64,000 bases of DNA, taken from Verrucomicrobiota bacterium (GTDB taxonomy: Bacteria; Verrucomicrobiota; Verrucomicrobiia; Verrucomicrobiales; DEV007). A program made the position numbers and the translations under genes. Below the pieces are notes generated by a model that was not told where the DNA came from, searched no databases, and saw nothing but the letters and a program-made list of their open reading frames with translations. Every line of letters begins with the position of its first letter. Within the stretch, counting starts at the first letter, position 1. Below are positions 59,343-64,000 of this stretch, one piece after another. Location of the stretch: contig DAOUQC010000007.1 in NCBI GenBank assembly GCA_030625775.1, positions 41,782-105,781 on the forward strand, written 5' to 3'.

Positions 59343-60302
59343 ATGAGACCCTTTGCGAGCTATATTCATGTTTTGATAGTGGCCCTGGTGATTACACAGA
59401 TTTCGCTATTGGTCCGGGCGGACGGTAACAAAGCGGTACAGGCTGACGCGGCGGAAGGTGGCTATTATGTCTTGATTGCTTCGATGGAATCAAATGTGAT
59501 CGCGGCGCTTAATTTGAGTTCGGGGGAGGTGAAAATTTTGCATGCCTTCAAAGCCAGCGAGGGGCCTAGAGGCATTGCAGTGGATCAATCAGGCAAGTTG
59601 TATGCGAGCTTGAGGTATGGGGGGCAGAATGTGGTGAGCTTGTCTGCGAAAGAAGGGAAAGAAGGTTTTGTAGTTGAGGATTTCACTGGTTTGATCGGCC
59701 GATTTGGTCCGGGCAAGCTGCGCATGAGAGGTGTAGATGAGCTGCTGATTGCCGGAGGCACGATGGGGGTGATTTATCGTTACGATGTGCAAAGCGGGCG
59801 AGAGACTACGCCTATTGCGGCCAAGGATATGAGTATAGTGGTCGGCTTGGATGTGGTTGGAGATGAAGCTTACGTGATCGAGGTTTTTGAGCGGAAGCTG
59901 GCAAAATTTGAGTTGGCAGAGCGCAGTGCCCGGGCGTTCTGGTTGAGTGCCAAAGCAGAGCCGAGCCTCAAGCGCTCCATGGGGCTTGCTGTAGGGCATC
60001 ACGCTAATGTTTTAGTTGCCAATACACAAAAATCTACGATCTCGGAATTTTCCAGCGAAACGGGAAAACACACAGGGGTGTTTTTTGACATGAAAACAGT
60101 CGGGCTTTCATCGGCATCCGATATCCACTATGTTCCTGCAATGAAGAGCTACTTCGTGGCGGCGGGGGGGGCTGTTTTCAGAATTGACACAGCGGGCAAG
60201 CTCATACGCAAGTACCCATTGGGCGATAAGGTAAAAGGTGGATCGGCCATTGTGGTGGTTGATAAAGAACAACTTGCCAAGGTTCTGGCTGCCAAACTTT
60301 AA
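59343..60302 (+). CDS. Exported six-bladed propeller-like protein, unknown function
   Basis: A 319-residue protein with a signal peptide (about 8-26). Repeating beta-strand motifs (GPRGIAVDQSGKLYASLRYGG; SMGLAVGHHANVLVANTQKSTISEFSSETGK) resemble NHL or SMP-30-type propeller blades. I see no enzymatic residues that can be assigned. A TTGACC at about 59305 with TAGACATATATG 17 bases on is a possible promoter just upstream. Confidence 0.72.
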   Translation: MRPFASYIHVLIVALVITQISLLVRADGNKAVQADAAEGGYYVLIASMESNVIAALNLSSGEVKILHAFKASEGPRGIAVDQSGKLYASLRYGGQNVVSLSAKEGKEGFVVEDFTGLIGRFGPGKLRMRGVDELLIAGGTMGVIYRYDVQSGRETTPIAAKDMSIVVGLDVVGDEAYVIEVFERKLAKFELAERSARAFWLSAKAEPSLKRSMGLAVGHHANVLVANTQKSTISEFSSETGKHTGVFFDMKTVGLSSASDIHYVPAMKSYFVAAGGAVFRIDTAGKLIRKYPLGDKVKGGSAIVVVDKEQLAKVLAAKL

Positions 60303-60354
60303 TATTTATTGAAAATAAATTCAAGCTTCCTGCTGGTAATAACAGCATTAAAAA

Positions 60355-62808
60355 ATGAGTAACAGTAACATACCTCCCTTGCCAAACTCCAGAGAACGCC
60401 ATCGCATAGAAGGGGGAGGCTCTGGCGGGGTTCTTGGCATGCTGGCGGCCTGCAGTGGAGGTGTAGCGATTTTTGCAGTGGGAGCCTCCTTGTTTCTCTT
60501 ATTTCAAGAGGATGCGACGATGTCGGCAGCGGGGTTGGTTTTGGGAGGCCTGGCGATGTTGGCGGCATTGATTGCGCTGATTTTGGGTTTTGTTGTCGTG
60601 GTTTCGATTGAAGGCAAAAGCCGCTCGGCAGCCGTGACGGGGATGGTCTCCGGTGCTGTCACCGTGATTGCGGTCATAGTGGTGTCGGTGATGGGAATGT
60701 ACCGTGCCGCAGAGAAAAATTTCAAGCTGACCGAAATTGGCATCCAGGAAGAGAAGCCGCCGGTGGCCCCTATTGTGGTAAAAAAATCAGCACGAACAGA
60801 GAATGACAATGACAAACTCTGGAAGCAATGGTTTGACGAGAATTTGGATCAGCCGATGAAAGCCCGGCTGGCAGGCAAGCCCTGGGAAAAAGAGGGATTG
60901 CAGGCGGTGGAGGCCTTCCCTTCAACCTGGCTGACAAAATGGGGGCAACTGAGCAAAGCAGAATGGCAGGAGATAGGGGCGGGGCTGGTGCGCAAAAAAT
61001 GTGATGACCCCTTGCTGCTCTATCTAGTATCGCGCTCCTGCGACATGGGTTTGAATCATTTTAATATCCTGATCAAAGCTTCGAAAGATATTGGAACATC
61101 ATCGGATTTGAGTCCGGTCTGGGCTTTGATGGCGGAACTGGATAAATCGGTCAAGGTCGAGTATGGCGATGAAGAAGAGGATCGACGTCCAACCGATGCG
61201 GAAGTGCTGCGGAGATTGAAGCGAGCCTGTGAAGCGGGGTGTTTTGAGGGGGAGCAGGTGTGGATGCTGGATCATCTGTTAGTGCGGGGTGATGGAAAAA
61301 AATTCACTAAGCGATACGTTTTCAAAATCGCTGAAGTATTCGAGAAATCTGCCATGCCGGAATGGGCAGTGCATTGGATGCGAGGATATGGCGAGTTGCT
61401 AGCAGCTTGGAAAAGTCGTGGCAGCGGCTACTCCAACAAGGTGAGCGAGGCGGGGTGGAAGGGTTTTAGAGAACATTCGGCTCTAGCCCGGGAGGAGCTG
61501 GTGAAGTCCTGGGAGTTGGCACCTGAGTATCCTTTTGCCGCCGCTTTGATGATAAAAGTCAGTATGGGGGGTAGTGATGACCCATTGAAAGAAATGCGTA
61601 TGTGGTGGGATCGTTCAATGGATGCCCAGATTGATAATTGGACGGCAATGACTAACTACAAATTCGGCTTGTATCCGCGCTGGCATGGCAGTCGTGATAT
61701 GCTGGGGGAGTTCGCTGGACACTGCATGGATACTGAACGCTACGACACCTATCTGCCGTGGATGCAAATGCTGGTGGAGCAGCAATTTGCGAAAGAGTCA
61801 TCAGACAAGGTGGAATATTATCGCGATGAAGAAGTTTACCATAAATTGATGACAATGCTGGATGGCTATCTGGCAGATGCGGGCAAGGTGGAGAGTGTGG
61901 AAAATACGGCGAGAAAACAGGTTTATTGGACTTATCAAATGATTCTTTCTCAACGGGCGGGTTATGATGATGTGCTGCCGGGTTTATGGGAAAAACTGAA
62001 TGGAAAACTTCATGAAAAAGTAATCGAGATATGGAAGGTGGATTGTGAGGATCTGGAATTTAGGGCGGTAATCGGCTTGCAGGATTCGCGGATTCACAAT
62101 GCTGAAAATTATATAGACCAGGCTTTGTATGATGAAGCGCTGAGTGAGTATGAAGCCGTTCTTGCCCAGACAGATTTGAGTGATAAAAAACGGCGGGTTT
62201 TGCGCAATCGAATTGCCTTGTTGCAGATGAGGAAACAGTGGGAGGCGGGGGAGTGGGTCACATTATGGCCGACAGACTCGGCGGATTTGTGGAAAGTGCT
62301 TGAAGGTAAGCGCTTACCCGATGCGGGAGGCGCTTTGAAGTTTCAATCAGATTCGTATCGTTACGTTGCCGAACATCCTTTTGTGCTGGGGCGAAATTAT
62401 GAAATTGAGGCAAAAGTTGGACCTGCCGGGGGGATCTGGGGGACGACGGGATATGGCATTTGGCTCAGTACGCGTCCCTGGAACGGCAAGCATTGGGATT
62501 GCTTGAAATTGCGTGTAATTGCCAATGACCAGCTGTCACTGGAAGCAGTGCGTTGGCGTTTTTCTCCTGAGTGGTCGACTAAGATCAAACGCAAAGAGCC
62601 GGTCCTGATAGGCCTGCAGTGTCAGGGGGTGTTGTGGAATGTGAGTGTGGACGGGCACAGGTTGAATACAGCGGATGTTGAGATGACCGGACATCACAAT
62701 GGAGACAATACGCGGATGGCTCTGGCAGGCTATGTGCGGCCGGAAGGGAAAACCACAGTGAGCTACCAGAGCGTTCGGGTGAGGAAATTGGAGGCGAGGG
62801 AAGAGTGA
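60355..62808 (+). CDS. Large membrane-anchored protein with a C-terminal concanavalin-like domain
   Basis: An 817-residue protein. Three N-terminal membrane helices (about 26-50, 57-82, 92-113) resemble DUF4190-type anchors. A long predicted helical region (about 140-590) with tryptophans and TPR-like spacing (FAAALMIKVSMGGSDDPLKEMRMWWDRSMD; EALSEYEAVLAQTDLSDKKRRVLRNRIALLQMR) follows. The last 180 residues have a laminin-G/concanavalin-like pattern (FVLGRNYEIEAKVGPAGGIWGTTGYGIWLSTRPW; VRVRKLE). The C-terminal fold is common in PVC proteins that bind glycans. I do not recognise the whole architecture. A hairpin follows the stop. Confidence 0.7.
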   Translation: MSNSNIPPLPNSRERHRIEGGGSGGVLGMLAACSGGVAIFAVGASLFLLFQEDATMSAAGLVLGGLAMLAALIALILGFVVVVSIEGKSRSAAVTGMVSGAVTVIAVIVVSVMGMYRAAEKNFKLTEIGIQEEKPPVAPIVVKKSARTENDNDKLWKQWFDENLDQPMKARLAGKPWEKEGLQAVEAFPSTWLTKWGQLSKAEWQEIGAGLVRKKCDDPLLLYLVSRSCDMGLNHFNILIKASKDIGTSSDLSPVWALMAELDKSVKVEYGDEEEDRRPTDAEVLRRLKRACEAGCFEGEQVWMLDHLLVRGDGKKFTKRYVFKIAEVFEKSAMPEWAVHWMRGYGELLAAWKSRGSGYSNKVSEAGWKGFREHSALAREELVKSWELAPEYPFAAALMIKVSMGGSDDPLKEMRMWWDRSMDAQIDNWTAMTNYKFGLYPRWHGSRDMLGEFAGHCMDTERYDTYLPWMQMLVEQQFAKESSDKVEYYRDEEVYHKLMTMLDGYLADAGKVESVENTARKQVYWTYQMILSQRAGYDDVLPGLWEKLNGKLHEKVIEIWKVDCEDLEFRAVIGLQDSRIHNAENYIDQALYDEALSEYEAVLAQTDLSDKKRRVLRNRIALLQMRKQWEAGEWVTLWPTDSADLWKVLEGKRLPDAGGALKFQSDSYRYVAEHPFVLGRNYEIEAKVGPAGGIWGTTGYGIWLSTRPWNGKHWDCLKLRVIANDQLSLEAVRWRFSPEWSTKIKRKEPVLIGLQCQGVLWNVSVDGHRLNTADVEMTGHHNGDNTRMALAGYVRPEGKTTVSYQSVRVRKLEAREE

Positions 62809-62809
62809 T

Positions 62810-62826
62810 GCCTGCCACAGGCGGGC
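62810..62826. terminator. Hairpin between convergent genes
   Basis: GCCTGCC and GGCGGGC pair over seven bases (one G-U wobble) around an ACA loop, two bases after the stop at 62808 and 23 bases before the end of the convergent sulfatase gene. The stretch AGGGAAAAATTTT follows on the plus strand. It probably ends transcription from one or both sides, although the T-run on the plus strand is delayed. Confidence 0.45.
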
Positions 62827-62848
62827 GCATAGGGAAAAATTTTGCAGT

Positions 62849-64000
62849 TTACTTCTTTGCTGACCCCGAGCTGGTGTCTTTGCGGAAGTTCAGTTGGTGG
62901 ATTTTTTTCCCGACCGGTGCAATTTTTTTACCTTTAAGTCGTTCGACGTCTTTGGCGATGCGGAACCATTCTTTTGACATCGTCTCGACACGATCCGGAT
63001 GTTGTGAAGCCAGGTCGTTCATTTCGGTGCGGTCATCATCGATGTTGTAGAGTTCCCAGCGCCCCCTTTTGGCCGAGGCAATTTTCCATGGCCCCTGACG
63101 CAGGGCGCGGTCAGTTCCGAAGTGGAAATATAACGTTTCGTGGGGTGTACGCGTTTCACCTTTGAAAATCGGTAGCAAGGATTTTCCCTGCAGGGGATCG
63201 ATTTGGCGATCACCGATCTGTTGGGGATAATTGGCGTCAGCAAGGTCTATAAAGGTGGCCATGAAATCGATTAGGTGGGCGGGCTGGTTGGTGATGGAAC
63301 CAGGCTTGGTTTTTAATCCGTCGGGCCAATGCACGATAAGCGGTGACGAAATTCCGCCTTCATGTTGATTTTGTTTGTAGAGCCTGAAGGGAGTGTTGCC
63401 GGCATGGGCCCAACTGGCGTCATAGGTCCAGTAGGAATTGGGATCCCAAGGTTTAAGGTTTCGGCCCCGGGTTCGTTCGAAAGGGCAGGCGCCGTTGTCG
63501 GAGCAAAAGAGAAATAGGGTATTGTCGTAGATGCCTTTCTTTTTCAAATAATCCACTAGACGTCCGACATTTTGATCCACGATATCGACCATGGCGGCAA
63601 AGACCTCCATTCGATCAGCTTCCCATCGCTGCTCTTTTTTGCTCAAGCTGTCCCAAGCGGGGATGTGATCCGGCCGGGGGCTGAGTTTCCATTTGGCGGG
63701 TAGAAGGCCGGAATCCAACTGGCGTTGATGTCTTTGTATGCGCAATTGATCCCAGCCTCCATCGTATTTACCTTCATATTTTTTGACCTCACGCTCGGGT
63801 GCTTGCAGGGGATAATGAGGCGCGTTGAAGGCTGTGTAGAGCAGGAAGGGCTGATCCTTGGCGGTGGCTTCATCCAGGAACTCTAGTGCGAAATCGGTGA
63901 TGGCATAAGTGGTGTAGAAAGGGCGTCCGTTCAGTGTTTTTGGGACATTCCACTGCTCGCCGTTCAGTCTGAAAGTATCGTCACCGGTGAAGAAGTTGGT
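62849..64000 (-). CDS. Type I sulfatase, C-terminal part (N-terminus beyond window)
   Basis: An open frame enters at base 64000 and runs to the stop at 62849, giving about 383 residues of a sulfatase. Visible landmarks are FLLYTAFNAPHYPLQAP, MVDIVDQNVGRLVDYLKKKG, DNTLFLFCSDNGACPFE, the HEGGISSPLIVHWP stretch, HLIDFMATFIDLA and the C-terminal YNIDDDRTEMNDLASQHPDRV. The formylglycine site lies outside the window and cannot be checked. The layout and the length of this part fit PVC arylsulfatase-A-type enzymes. It has no extra C-terminal domain like that of the 29331 and 50274 sulfatases. Confidence 0.93.
   Translation of the reverse strand, partial: TNFFTGDDTFRLNGEQWNVPKTLNGRPFYTTYAITDFALEFLDEATAKDQPFLLYTAFNAPHYPLQAPEREVKKYEGKYDGGWDQLRIQRHQRQLDSGLLPAKWKLSPRPDHIPAWDSLSKKEQRWEADRMEVFAAMVDIVDQNVGRLVDYLKKKGIYDNTLFLFCSDNGACPFERTRGRNLKPWDPNSYWTYDASWAHAGNTPFRLYKQNQHEGGISSPLIVHWPDGLKTKPGSITNQPAHLIDFMATFIDLADANYPQQIGDRQIDPLQGKSLLPIFKGETRTPHETLYFHFGTDRALRQGPWKIASAKRGRWELYNIDDDRTEMNDLASQHPDRVETMSKEWFRIAKDVERLKGKKIAPVGKKIHQLNFRKDTSSGSAKK

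Overview
The window looks like a chromosomal segment of a Verrucomicrobiota (PVC superphylum) bacterium. The sequence shows a DUF1501/DUF1800 pair, Planctomycete-type c-cytochromes, HzsA-like propeller cytochromes, several sulfatases, Tat-exported TIM-barrel 'isomerases' and a XylR-type AraC regulator. Genus and species cannot be read from this sequence. I saw no rRNA, tRNA, CRISPR array, transposase or phage gene. Housekeeping genes (comM, gcvT-H-P, a Nudix hydrolase, cinA, rsfS) lie among accessory catabolic and redox genes.

Layout: 1-857 is the start of comM (minus, cut by the window edge). 1133-6852 is a tight six-gene plus-strand operon: SDR dehydrogenase, ROK kinase, SIS protein, FAD oxidoreductase, phosphotriesterase-like hydrolase and exported TIM-barrel protein. 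It reads as a complete but unnamed sugar or sugar-acid pathway. 6916-11242 is a MacAB-like exporter (ATPase, permease, adaptor). 11332-14648 holds DUF1501, DUF1800 and a membrane protein (minus). 14865-17738 holds a cytochrome-SHD1 protein and a VWA protein with six tandem modules. 17959-29038 carries three HzsA-like multiheme cytochromes, a sulfatase remnant, a two-domain RidA-like protein with a cysteine cluster, and a propeller/di-heme peroxidase fusion. 29331-36300 has a sulfatase, an alpha/beta hydrolase, a lactonase-like propeller, a dimethylformamidase-like protein and a cytochrome c peroxidase. 36469-40975 is the glycine cleavage locus. 41022-48931 has the Nudix gene, an ASH/FN3 protein, cinA, rsfS, a PQQ-type propeller, two small membrane proteins and an exported EEP hydrolase. 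48985-58892 is a XylR-like regulator divergent from a likely six-gene operon of two sulfatases, TIM barrel, DJ-1, pentaheme cytochrome and sorbosone-dehydrogenase-like protein. 58940-64000 holds a small membrane protein, a propeller, a large membrane-anchored protein and the C-terminal part of a fourth sulfatase.

Taken together, the accessory genes suggest a heterotroph that desulfates and oxidises complex glycans in the cell envelope and passes electrons to many periplasmic c-type cytochromes. That integrated picture is inference. The most unusual items are the 1133-6852 operon, the HzsA-like cluster, the RidA-like protein with a CX2CX2CX12C motif, sulfatases with non-consensus formylglycine motifs, and a dispersed intergenic hairpin repeat found in three copies.
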